Origin: Alphaproteobacteria bacterium
GTDB lineage: Bacteria > Pseudomonadota > Alphaproteobacteria > GCA-016699305
Assembly: GCA_016699305.1 (NCBI GenBank)
Contig: CP064970.1
Coordinates: 1,364,001 to 1,428,000, forward strand
Direction of reading: 5' to 3'
DNA: 64,000 nt
The notes beneath the pieces are model-generated. The model saw only the letters and a program-made list of their open reading frames with translations, searched no databases and was not told where the DNA came from. Made by a program: the position numbers and the translations under genes. Positions 8,133-16,340 of this stretch are shown piece by piece (position 1 is the stretch's first letter; every line of letters begins with the position of its first letter).

Positions 8133-10444
8133 GATGTCTTCGATGCTGGAGGATCCACAAGTGCAACCATCCGGTCATAGTGATTTCTGTCTTCGTGCTT
8201 TATCAGCTCCAACACCAGCCTCATGATCTGAGGAGTTTCAGCAAGGATTGAGCTGTCATGCTCATCATAACCAATTTGGCTTTTGTGTGAATAAAGGTTG
8301 AGAAACCTCTCAATAATCGACTTTTTTCTCGTGTCAAAACCAGAGGATTTTATCCTGCTGTATAAAGCATTCCATTTTAAGTCATTTATATCCGGCATCC
8401 TGAATGCAAGAAAGTTTTCGAGTAAACGACGCGCTATATTCGGCATATGATAATTTGTTTCAAGATTTCCAACAGAATTATCAGCATGGGACATTATATA
8501 TGTCTGTTTAAATAAGTAATGATATTCGGAATTATATTCTTTCAATAAGTTATCAAGCTCGTTTATTTTACTGATGCGAATACCATTCTCGATAGAGGCA
8601 TCTATTTTATAGAATCCTACCTCTTTTTTATGCTTTTCTGCATACCGGAACCAGTCCTTAACACACTGAAAGAACTTGAAATTATGGGTTAATATAAAAA
8701 GCTGTTTTGCATCCTTCGTCCTGTTCTTGATATAGCCGAACGCGCTAAACATGGAAGCGTCATCCATGCTGCAGACTGGATCATCGATTACAACAATTCC
8801 TTCGGACAACTTGAATTTCTGGTCTTCCAGCGTTTTCAAAAAATGCAACAATGCGATGGCGGTCCTTTCCCCTTCGCTAAGGGCCGCTGCTGGCTTGTCA
8901 CCGCGCATGATGGCATAGCCCGTTTCACCGTCACTGGTAGCAAAGCGGATTTCACTGTGGCCAAGATAATCTTTCAAGTCCGTGTTGATATCTTCCGCGG
9001 GCTTTTTGTGGTTGATGATTCCTTGCTCCAGCTCATTGATGGCCGTGCTGTCGACCTTGATTTTATCAGTTTGCGCCTTGTGTTCCTTCTCCATAACGTC
9101 AAGGGCGTCTTTTAATGTCTGGTACTCCGTAATGGCTCCGGCGACGAGAGCGGATTTTATGGCCTCCTTTGCAGCCATAATCTCTTGGCTAAAATTTCTG
9201 GTTTTATTGTTGTGCTTTGCAATGACGGCGTTCACGTCTTTGAGTTGTGCCGCACCATCATCTGTGGGGCTGATATCAAATGTACATGCCATGAATAGAG
9301 AGCCCTTTTTGTTTCCGAGGGCCTCCGTCAACTGACCAAGAAACGTGACACAAGCACCCTTCCATTCATTCAGCTTTTGACACGCCACATTATATTCGGT
9401 CTTCAAATCCTCATAGAATTTTTCCGGCGCAGGCAATTGCAATGCGCCCAACGTGTTGGCTATTTGCTCAATCGCCGCGCTCTTTGATGTAAGGGCGGAA
9501 TCAAGCGCTTTGAACTCATCGTTGAAATGCCCCTCTAGGGCCGCAAGACGAGCGGCGGGTATAACTTGTTCACAAAATTTACATTTTTCTGACTTGTGGT
9601 CTTTGTGAAGCTGCAGACCTTCCTTGACCCATGCTGATGTTACGGAGTCATTCGCCAGAGATGCGATGGCCTGGGAAACAACCGTCGTTTGTAACAGCGT
9701 CTTTATCTCGGCTGTCAGCGCGTTCAGATCAGGCAATTCCAGAGAGACTGGAGAAATTTTTTCCTTTGCGGGAAGCGCGATAGTGGCTCTAAGCTCGCTA
9801 AGCTCTTTATCAGTTTTTATGCTTCGATTGGCCTGACCTACAGAGATAAGTTCATCACATTCTTTCCTGAAATTCGATTTATTGTAGGACTGAGTGCTGG
9901 AGATATTTAACCAACCGCGCATCCCCGTCGCTTTGTTAGTACAAAAATTATCCAGCTCTTTTTCTTTGTTGTCTTTTTCCCTCTTTTTGATCTCGGCATC
10001 CGCTTTCAACGTCGACAACGCTTCTTTTTTTCTCTCTAGTTCTCTTTGTTTCTCGATGTTTTCTTCCCCAATGAAAAAAATTGGTGTGGCGCCATTGGCA
10101 GCAAAAACATTTTTTTCGATAAAAGCGCGATTGAAGACACGAACCGATGGTGGGGCAGTATCTGTTGCGAGATTGGTGTTACTGATAATTCTGTCGTCAT
10201 AGGTAATCGCAAATCCGTCGATGCCTTCTTCGCCGATTGATTGTCGTTTTTCAACCATGCGCAAGATGTCAGCCAATGTGGTTTTGCCAGAGCCATTCCA
10301 GCCATAGATCAGATTGTAATCGGCAAATTCCGGCAGCTCAGACGGCCACGAGAAATCATGGAAAGTGCGCGCCTTGATGCGGTTAAATTTGCTAATGCGC
10401 ATTTTCGCCCCCGGTTCTTGATTGGTCGGACGAATACTCGTCAT
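8099..10444 (-). CDS. AAA_13-type ABC ATPase (RloC/PrrC-like candidate)
   Basis: A 781-residue ATPase of the SMC/Rad50-like AAA_13 group. Walker A GWNGSGKTT is at 48-56, coiled coil follows at about 125-170, a zinc-hook-like CKFC at 288-291, a second coiled region at 400-480, ABC signature LSEGE at 522-526, Walker B VVIDDP at 551-556 and H-loop THN at 586-588. The C-terminus carries RRLLE (672-676) and a later SH (719-720), which resemble the Arg-Glu-His set of PrrC/RloC anticodon nucleases; many AAA_13 proteins have similar residues, so nuclease activity is inferred. It is AT-richer than its neighbours, sits in an operon between 34-bp repeats and starts from the ATGA of the upstream ligase. 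Confidence 0.88.
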   Translation of the reverse strand: MTSIRPTNQEPGAKMRISKFNRIKARTFHDFSWPSELPEFADYNLIYGWNGSGKTTLADILRMVEKRQSIGEEGIDGFAITYDDRIISNTNLATDTAPPSVRVFNRAFIEKNVFAANGATPIFFIGEENIEKQRELERKKEALSTLKADAEIKKREKDNKEKELDNFCTNKATGMRGWLNISSTQSYNKSNFRKECDELISVGQANRSIKTDKELSELRATIALPAKEKISPVSLELPDLNALTAEIKTLLQTTVVSQAIASLANDSVTSAWVKEGLQLHKDHKSEKCKFCEQVIPAARLAALEGHFNDEFKALDSALTSKSAAIEQIANTLGALQLPAPEKFYEDLKTEYNVACQKLNEWKGACVTFLGQLTEALGNKKGSLFMACTFDISPTDDGAAQLKDVNAVIAKHNNKTRNFSQEIMAAKEAIKSALVAGAITEYQTLKDALDVMEKEHKAQTDKIKVDSTAINELEQGIINHKKPAEDINTDLKDYLGHSEIRFATSDGETGYAIMRGDKPAAALSEGERTAIALLHFLKTLEDQKFKLSEGIVVIDDPVCSMDDASMFSAFGYIKNRTKDAKQLFILTHNFKFFQCVKDWFRYAEKHKKEVGFYKIDASIENGIRISKINELDNLLKEYNSEYHYLFKQTYIMSHADNSVGNLETNYHMPNIARRLLENFLAFRMPDINDLKWNALYSRIKSSGFDTRKKSIIERFLNLYSHKSQIGYDEHDSSILAETPQIMRLVLELIKHEDRNHYDRMVALVDPPASKTSTKHNKEERAA

Positions 10445-10474
10445 GCGGCCCTTTCCTCCTTGTTGTGTTTGGTT
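10441..10474. repeat. 34-bp direct repeat, copy 2 (proximal side of AAA gene)
   Basis: Identical to 8099-8132. It forms the 3' end of the acyl-CoA ligase gene and supplies the ribosome-binding site and ATG of the AAA ATPase gene. Confidence 0.95.
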
Positions 10475-12153
10475 TTATCGGCGCGGGCGGCAAGCTCAGC
10501 CTCGACCAGGTCCTTGCGCGAGATCTTGCCGATCAAGGTCTTGGGCAAGGCGTCGCGAAACTCGATAAAGCGCGGCATTTCCCAAGGCGCCAGCGCGGAT
10601 TGCAAGAAGTCATGCAGCGCGTCGCGGCCCAAGGCGGCCCCCGGACGCAACACGACCCAAGCCTTTAACTGCTGGCCGCGCAGCGCGTCGGGCAAGCCTG
10701 CCACCGCGCATTCGGCCACATCCGGATGGCGATAAATGGCTTCCTCCACCTGGCGCGGATAGACGTTGTAGCCGCCGATCAACGCCAAATCCTTGATGCG
10801 GTCCACAAGGAAAGTATAACCATCTTCGTCCTGATAGCCCACATCGCCGGTGCGCAGACGCGGGCCGTGAGGGGTCGGAATCAAAGCGCGCCGGGTTTCC
10901 TCGGGCTGGTTCCAATATCCTGCCATCACCTGTGGGCCGCGAATGCAGATTTCGCCCTTCTCGCCCGTCGGCAAGACGGTGATTCCGTCTTCCATATCTA
11001 CGATCTCGATCACGGTGCCGGGCAAAGCCAGGCCGATCGAGCCGATCTTTCCCGAATCGCGCAAGGGATTGCAAGCCGCCACTGGAGCGGTTTCGGTGAG
11101 GCCGTAGCCTTCCACCAGGACGCAGCCGGTGAGTTGTTCAAAGCGCCGCTTCACCTCGCCCGGCAATCCGGCCCCGCCCGAGATGCACAGGCGAATCGAG
11201 GACAGATCGTATTCCGCCAAGCCGCGAAAGACATTGATGGCGGCATAGATGCTGGGCACGGCGGGGAACATCGTGGGCCGTAGGCGATGGATGGTTTCCA
11301 CCGTCTCGCGCAGGTCAAAGCGCGGCAGTAGAATAATCTGCGCCCCCAATTTGACGCCCAGATTCATGACCACCGTCATGGCGAAGACATGGAACAGGGG
11401 CAACACGCCCAAGATTCGCTCTTGCCCCGGGCGGCAACCTTCGAACCAAGCGGCGCATTGGGCGGCGTTGACGGCGATATTGGCATGAGTCAGCGTCGCG
11501 GCCTTGGGCAAGCCCGTGGTGCCGCCGGTATATTGTAAGACGGCGGCGTCATGCACGGGGTCCAAAGGCACGGGACGGGGGGCATGGCCCTTTCCCATCA
11601 AGACCGATAGAGCCACGGCGCGTTTGTCATAAGGGCGACGCGCCACTTGCTGGCGTTTCACCCATGGGAACAAAAGATTGCGCGGAAAGGGCAGAGCCTT
11701 GGCGAAAGGACACATCACAATATGCCGTATATGGTTCTGGCCCAAAGCCAAGGCCGAACATAAACGGTCATAGATCGCGCGCAAATCCACGGTGATGACC
11801 AATTCGGCCCCGCTATCGGCCAGCTGATGCGCCAATTCGCGCTCGGCATAAAGCGGGTTCAGATTGACCACCACACCCCCCGCTTGCAGCACGGCGTAAT
11901 AGGCCATCACCGAATAGGGCGTGTTGGGCAGCAACAAAGCGACGCGGGTTCCCTTGGCCACGCCATAAGCCTGCAACCCGCAGGCCATGCGTGCCACCTG
12001 GCGGGCCAATTGGGCGTAAGTCCATTCACGGCCAAAGAAATTCAAGGCTGGCCGAGCGCCGAAATCACGCGCCGCCGCCGTCAACAGCTCGCCCGCCGGG
12101 GCCGGCGTTAACGAGATTTCGGACGGCTCCATCCCTTCTGCCAGACCTGCCAT
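10441..12153 (-). CDS. AMP-dependent long-chain acyl-CoA ligase (FadD-like)
   Basis: Adenylate-forming enzyme that activates a carboxylic acid, probably a long-chain fatty acid, with ATP and CoA. Seen in 570 residues: AMP-binding signature YTGGTTGLPK at about 208-217, GYGLTETAPV in the middle, RTGDVGYQDEDGY, and the C-terminal catalytic lysine region PKTLIGKISRKDL. The ATG at 12153 is chosen because GAGAGGGA lies directly before it; an in-frame GTG five codons upstream lies in that RBS. Its last codons are duplicated at the end of the next gene. The substrate cannot be told from sequence. Confidence 0.93.
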   Translation of the reverse strand: MAGLAEGMEPSEISLTPAPAGELLTAAARDFGARPALNFFGREWTYAQLARQVARMACGLQAYGVAKGTRVALLLPNTPYSVMAYYAVLQAGGVVVNLNPLYAERELAHQLADSGAELVITVDLRAIYDRLCSALALGQNHIRHIVMCPFAKALPFPRNLLFPWVKRQQVARRPYDKRAVALSVLMGKGHAPRPVPLDPVHDAAVLQYTGGTTGLPKAATLTHANIAVNAAQCAAWFEGCRPGQERILGVLPLFHVFAMTVVMNLGVKLGAQIILLPRFDLRETVETIHRLRPTMFPAVPSIYAAINVFRGLAEYDLSSIRLCISGGAGLPGEVKRRFEQLTGCVLVEGYGLTETAPVAACNPLRDSGKIGSIGLALPGTVIEIVDMEDGITVLPTGEKGEICIRGPQVMAGYWNQPEETRRALIPTPHGPRLRTGDVGYQDEDGYTFLVDRIKDLALIGGYNVYPRQVEEAIYRHPDVAECAVAGLPDALRGQQLKAWVVLRPGAALGRDALHDFLQSALAPWEMPRFIEFRDALPKTLIGKISRKDLVEAELAARADKTKHNKEERAA

Positions 12154-12259
12154 TTTTTCCCTCTCCACTTTTCAACCGGGACATGGTACAAGATTATGCC
12201 GTCATCTGGCATCCGCCATGTGATGGGCCATCCCTAACGCAGCAGAAGGTTGTTGTCAC

Positions 12260-12955
12260 TTGTCACGCTTCGCACAAGATCCGGCTATGCCCGCCGAAGA
12301 AGGCACTCAGGCTAAGGCCGTTGTCAAATGGTTCAGCCCTATCAAGGGTTTTGGATTCGTCTCCGTCACCGAAGAAGGGGGTGTTGCCGGCGACGGCAAG
12401 GACGCCTTCCTTCATGTCTCGGTCCTTAACCGCGCAGGCTTACAGCAGCTGCCGGAAGGCACTCAAATGCTGTGCACGGTCGGCCAGGGCGCCAAGGGTC
12501 CGCAGGTTCTGCGCATCCTGGAAGTTCTGGAAGGCTTGGCCCCCGTTCCCCCGTCTTCTGGGGATCGTGGTGACCGCGGTGATCGCGGCGACCGAGGTGA
12601 TCGGGGCGACCGCGGCGGCTTCGGCGGTGGCGGTTTTGGCGGCGGCTTCGGCGGCGGCTTTGGTGGCGGTGGTGGCTTCGGCGGCCCTCGCTCCGGCGGC
12701 AGCGGCGGCGGTCGTCGTGGACCTCCCGTTGCAAGCGGGCCTGAGGTCGAAACGGCTGGCACCGTCAAATGGTTCAAGGCGGATAAGGGCTTTGGCTTTA
12801 TCGCAGCCGAGGACGGCGACAAGGACATCTTTGTGCATAAGAGCGTCCTGACTCGCGCAGGGTTGCTGAGCCTGGAACCCGGCCAGCGTCTGATTGTTCG
12901 TGTGCAAACGACCTCCAAGGGTCGCGAAGCCACCTCGATCAGCGTCTCTGATTGA
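12260..12955 (+). CDS. Two-domain cold-shock protein with GDR/GGF linker
   Basis: Single-strand nucleic-acid-binding protein of 231 residues. The first CSD is at about 12-88 (AVVKWFSPIKGFGFVSV, DAFLHVSVL) and the second at about 167-231 (GTVKWFKADKGFGFIAAEDG, DIFVHKSVL), each with RNP1-like and RNP2-like strands. Between them are six tandem Gly-Asp-Arg triplets (12560-12613) and a Gly/Phe-rich stretch, a low-complexity linker like that of RGG RNA-binding proteins. The start is uncertain: TTG at 12260 has AGAAGG upstream at 11 bp; ATG at 12287 is the alternative. It is divergent from the acyl-CoA ligase operon. Confidence 0.9.
   Translation: MSRFAQDPAMPAEEGTQAKAVVKWFSPIKGFGFVSVTEEGGVAGDGKDAFLHVSVLNRAGLQQLPEGTQMLCTVGQGAKGPQVLRILEVLEGLAPVPPSSGDRGDRGDRGDRGDRGDRGGFGGGGFGGGFGGGFGGGGGFGGPRSGGSGGGRRGPPVASGPEVETAGTVKWFKADKGFGFIAAEDGDKDIFVHKSVLTRAGLLSLEPGQRLIVRVQTTSKGREATSISVSD
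12560..12613 (+). repeat. Six 9-bp tandem repeats coding Gly-Asp-Arg
   Basis: Six in-frame copies of a GGN-GAY-CGN unit differing only at wobble positions, within the linker of the cold-shock protein. Confidence 0.9.
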
Positions 12956-12961
12956 TTTTTG

Positions 12962-12979
12962 AGGGGGCCTTTGGTCCCT
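12962..12979 (+). terminator. Possible terminator after cold-shock gene
   Basis: GGGGCC-TTT-GGTCCC stem with one G-T pair followed by TTC, a few bases after the stop codon. The stem is short and the T-run poor. Confidence 0.35.
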
Positions 12980-13111
12980 TCGAAAAACGGTTTATTCCGG
13001 TCGTTCCTGAATGGGGGCGGCCGGAATTTCCGTTTCTAGGGTTTGTTTTCTTGGGCTCCTATTCCTGACAAGGCCCATCACGGTGCCTTCACACCGTCAG
13101 CGCCTATCTCA

Positions 13112-13810
13112 TCAAGCGATGTCGCGCAGCACGTCCCGCGTCAGGGGCACGGTTAACTTGCGTTTTCCGGCTAGGCTGGCGGCGTCCAAGGCGGCGACCA
13201 AGCGCATCAATTCATGGCCGTCTCGCGGCAGGCGCGGCAGCAGGAAATCGGCCACGGACCGATCCAATTCCATTTGATGGTCACGGCATAATTTCAGCAG
13301 CAAGGCTGCCAAAAGATCGTCATCGGGCGGGGCCAAAACTGCCAAGGGCAAGGCCAACACGCGCGAGCGCAAATCCGGCAAGGCCACCCCCCATGTCACG
13401 GGCGCATGCGTATCCGTCAGCAACAAGCTGCCCCGGCATTCTTGCATGCTGTTCAGAACATGGAATAAGGCGCGTTCATGCTCGGCGCTTTCCGCCACGC
13501 GCGAAGCGTCTTCCAGCACCATCAGCCCCCATGGCCGCGCCCTGTCCTCCATCAATTTCGGCAAGTCGTCGCCGCGCAGCATGCGCCCGCCACCCGCGCG
13601 CGCCAGGGCGATATGCGCCAAATGGGTCTTGCCCGAACCAGACGCGCCGCACAGAGCCAAGGCTTGACGGTCGCCCCATTCCGGCCAACGCCCGATCCAG
13701 GCGGCGGCGGCGCTGTTGCTTGTCGTGACCAGGAAATCCTGAGCGCCAAAAGCGGTCAGAGGCGGCAAAGGCAGGGGCAACTGCCCGGCAGGAATAGATG
13801 CGCGGCTCAC
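13112..13810 (-). CDS. hdaA: HdaA-like regulator of DnaA (RIDA)
   Basis: Short DnaA-like AAA+ protein (232 aa) that, with the beta clamp, promotes ATP hydrolysis by DnaA after initiation. It lacks the DnaA DNA-binding domain. The N-terminal QLPLPL (residues 10-15) matches the clamp-binding peptide of Hda proteins. Walker A is GASGSGKTHLAH, followed by the VLEDA region, LLTDTHAP and the sensor-2 helix region near HELMRLVAALDAASL. Its ATG overlaps the stop of the DUF2066 gene by 4 bp, so the two are coupled. Confidence 0.9.
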   Translation of the reverse strand: MSRASIPAGQLPLPLPPLTAFGAQDFLVTTSNSAAAAWIGRWPEWGDRQALALCGASGSGKTHLAHIALARAGGGRMLRGDDLPKLMEDRARPWGLMVLEDASRVAESAEHERALFHVLNSMQECRGSLLLTDTHAPVTWGVALPDLRSRVLALPLAVLAPPDDDLLAALLLKLCRDHQMELDRSVADFLLPRLPRDGHELMRLVAALDAASLAGKRKLTVPLTRDVLRDIA

Positions 13811-14943
13811 GGGGCGGACGCAGGGCTCTCACGCAGGGCCAGCACCCAATTGCCGTCGGCAAGGCGCGTCAAAGCCAGATCGCTTTGCCTCAACAGCACG
13901 GCCAATTGTTCGGGCGTGCCGCGAAAGGACAGGGCCAATCGCGCGCCATGGCGCGTTTGCACCAGCAATTCCCGCTTTTCCAGCGCCGAAGATAGACGCA
14001 AGCGGCGGTCAATTTCGGCCCAGACCGATAAATCCGGCGTCAGAGCCGTCACCATCAGAGTCTGAACGGGTCCTGCGGTATTCACGGCGGCCTGGCGTTT
14101 CCAGCTCTCGGTCAGATGATCCGCCACCATGCGCGCGCCGCGCATCAACAGCGCCTGAGGCGTTTCTCCTGGCTGTGGAGCCACGGTCATAGGCGGCAAA
14201 TCCTGCGCGCCTTGCGCGTCGTAGCGGCGAATCTCGACCGTCGCGCCTTGGGGCGAGATAGGGTCGGACACCATGACGCGCACGGCACTGTCGGCGTTAT
14301 AGCGGGTAGCTAGGCGCAAAATGGCCTGAGCATCGCCCGCCAAGGCTTCGTTGGACCCCAGCAAGGTGATGTCATTCACCCCGCCCGCAGGCAGCACGAA
14401 GGGCACCAAGCCCCGATTCTGCACCGCTGCCTCCCAGGCCTCGCGCCACGGGGTGCGATGTTCCCATAACACCGCTTGCTCGGCACTGACCACCAAAGGC
14501 AGGATCAAGACGGGTTTATGCGCGACCGTGGTCACGCCGCCCGCCCCCGTTCCCCCATTCATCACAAGGGCGCGAATGGCTGCCGGACGCAAACGCACGG
14601 TGAAGGTGCCGATATAACGCTTGGCCGAGCGTCGCTCGTTTTGCACTTCGAAACTGCTGACAAATTCATCCAGACGCTTATCGGCTCCGGGCGGCAATGC
14701 GGCCTTCTCATCGCCCAGGCGCTTTAGGACGGTCTCTAACGCTTGAATCTGCGCCTTGACCACCGCTTCGTCCCGCGCCTTGGCGGCGTTGTCCGAGGAC
14801 ACATCCACCATCACGTCGCGCGCGGTGAACAAATCCTCGTCCGAGGCGTTCGCCTCAGCCAAAGCCTGCCCGGCCACCGCCAAAAAAATGGCCAGGACGA
14901 AACCGATCCACGCGCGCGCAAAGGGGTTTCGAGTCCTGGCCAT
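13807..14943 (-). CDS. Exported DUF2066 protein
   Basis: A 378-residue protein of the DUF2066 family, of unknown function and commonly found beside hdaA. Residues 1-29 form a signal peptide (AWIGFVLAIFLAVAGQALA). The N-terminal third has the family segment DVSSDNAAKARDEAVVKAQ...VLKRLG. The start at 14943 is chosen because the signal peptide and a GGAG site fit it; the frame stays open upstream into ndk but that part is not protein-like. A 4-bp ATGA overlap links it to hdaA. Confidence 0.85.
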   Translation of the reverse strand: MARTRNPFARAWIGFVLAIFLAVAGQALAEANASDEDLFTARDVMVDVSSDNAAKARDEAVVKAQIQALETVLKRLGDEKAALPPGADKRLDEFVSSFEVQNERRSAKRYIGTFTVRLRPAAIRALVMNGGTGAGGVTTVAHKPVLILPLVVSAEQAVLWEHRTPWREAWEAAVQNRGLVPFVLPAGGVNDITLLGSNEALAGDAQAILRLATRYNADSAVRVMVSDPISPQGATVEIRRYDAQGAQDLPPMTVAPQPGETPQALLMRGARMVADHLTESWKRQAAVNTAGPVQTLMVTALTPDLSVWAEIDRRLRLSSALEKRELLVQTRHGARLALSFRGTPEQLAVLLRQSDLALTRLADGNWVLALRESPASAP

Positions 14944-14972
14944 GTCGTTATCTCCAGCTGATGTGCTGGGCG

Positions 14973-15395
14973 TTAGCCTACAATCTCCATTCCCGCAAAG
15001 AAATAGCCAATCTCCCAAGCCGCCGTTTCGGCGGCATCCGAACCATGGCAGCTGTTGACGTCCAAGGATTCGCCATACAGGGCGCGTATCGTGCCCGGCG
15101 CGGCCCTGGCCGGGTCGGTCGCGCCCATCAATTCGCGGTAACGAAGGATGGCGTTTTCGCCTTCCAACACCTGCACCACCACCGGCGCGGCGCTCATCAC
15201 GGCGCACAAGTCTTTATAGAACGGGCGTTCCTTATGGACCGCGTAAAAAGCCCCCGCCTGGGCCAGCGTGAGATGCAAACGCTTTTGCGCGATGATGCGA
15301 AGCCCCGCTTTTTCGATCAGCGCGTTCACATCGCCCGTCAGATTGCGTCCCGTGATATCGGGCTTAAGAATGGACAAGGTGCGTTCGATAGCCAT
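14973..15395 (-). CDS. ndk: Nucleoside diphosphate kinase
   Basis: Transfers gamma-phosphate from NTPs to NDPs through a phosphohistidine. The 140-residue protein has the N-terminal ERTLSILKPD, the helix region HKERPFYKDL, VLEGENAI, and the active-site NSCHGSDA (usual form NxxHGSDS) containing the catalytic His. Length is normal for the family. It lies 29 bp upstream of the DUF2066 gene in the same direction. Confidence 0.97.
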   Translation of the reverse strand: MAIERTLSILKPDITGRNLTGDVNALIEKAGLRIIAQKRLHLTLAQAGAFYAVHKERPFYKDLCAVMSAAPVVVQVLEGENAILRYRELMGATDPARAAPGTIRALYGESLDVNSCHGSDAAETAAWEIGYFFAGMEIVG

Positions 15396-15555
15396 CGGAT
15401 ATTCCTTTCAAGAAGGGCGCGTCGCATGACGCATGTTTCGCGCGACCTTATAGCCTTGACAGGCCTGCGGCGCAACACTTGCGGACATCTGTGCGTGGAC
15501 AGTCTGAATGAGGGCGGTTATGATTTGTTATAGAAGCCAACAGACCACAGTGGAG

Positions 15556-15611
15556 GGTTGCCGCCGTCCTGAACCAGGCGGGGACGGGGCCAGAATTGTC
15601 ACCGATTGAGG
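15556..15611. repeat. Imperfect direct repeat, left of Nudix gene
   Basis: About 56 bp, from GGTTGCCGC to GATTGAGG. It matches 16191-16240 apart from a 6-bp length difference in the middle and a few substitutions. The two copies bracket the Nudix gene. Confidence 0.85.
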
Positions 15612-15645
15612 AAGATCCTGCGACGCAAGCACACGGAATATCAAC

Positions 15646-16191
15646 ATGAACAAACGAGGGCCTTTTGATGTTCACGCAGAGACCGTTGTTTACAAGAATG
15701 AACCTTGGCTGTCTGTTATAGAGTATAAATTACGCACTCTTTCAGGGCATGATGCGAGATTTTCGATAGTCAAAGCGAAGGCAAGCGCCTGTGTTTTGCC
15801 GATAGACGATCATGGAAATGTTTATTTCCTAAGAGAATACAGGTTCTTGATCGACAGATATATGTATAACTCCATTGGCGGATACGTCGATGACGGTGAA
15901 ACGCCGGAAGATACCATCCGTAAGGAGTTGCAAGAAGAGGCCGGAATTATCGCCGGAACGCTTGAACGACTTCCTCAGTGGTTTGCCATCTATGATATTG
16001 TCGATAAGCCAAACCACTGTTTCATCGCACGGAACCTGTCATTCTGCGGCGCGTCGCCTGAAGAAACAGAAGATGCGAAACTGATTTCACTTCCTTTGGA
16101 CGAAGCTTTGCAGTGGGTGAAAGAAGGAAAGATTGAAGCAGAAACCCTGTGCCTCCAGCTTTGCTGGATGAAATTGTTTGGGGGCAGCTAG
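15646..16191 (+). CDS. Nudix hydrolase (ADP-ribose pyrophosphatase-like)
   Basis: A 181-residue Nudix enzyme that should hydrolyse a nucleoside diphosphate linked to another group. The Nudix box runs from GYVDDGE to KELQEEAGI at about residues 79-101 and fits GX5EX7REUXEEXGU except for Lys in place of Arg. The preceding FLREYRF segment is typical of the ADP-sugar subgroup; the true substrate is unknown. The gene is AT-richer than its neighbours and lies between ~50-bp direct repeats (15556-15611 and 16191-16240), the second of which begins at its stop codon, so it appears acquired. Confidence 0.9.
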   Translation: MNKRGPFDVHAETVVYKNEPWLSVIEYKLRTLSGHDARFSIVKAKASACVLPIDDHGNVYFLREYRFLIDRYMYNSIGGYVDDGETPEDTIRKELQEEAGIIAGTLERLPQWFAIYDIVDKPNHCFIARNLSFCGASPEETEDAKLISLPLDEALQWVKEGKIEAETLCLQLCWMKLFGGS

Positions 16192-16240
16192 GTTGCCGCT
16201 GTCCTGAACCAGGCGGGGCCGGAATCGTCACTGATTGAGG
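16191..16240. repeat. Imperfect direct repeat, right of Nudix gene
   Basis: Second copy of the repeat at 15556-15611, starting at the last base of the Nudix gene. Confidence 0.85.
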
Positions 16241-16340
16241 CTTGGCGCGTTTATCCTCTTGGCAAAAGGTGGCCCTGTGCCCTAAGAGGCATAGGGTCAT
16301 CTTTGCTTGACCTGAACCCTAGGCTTTTCTGGAGGCCCCG

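Noticed and set aside
12560..12613. Regular 9-bp repeats considered as CRISPR or minisatellite
   Set aside because: They are in-frame Gly-Asp-Arg codons of the cold-shock protein linker, with no spacers.
15556..16240. Integron gene cassette (attC sites) around the Nudix gene
   Set aside because: The repeats lack the GTTRRRY core sites and attC-type inner symmetry, and no integrase is present.
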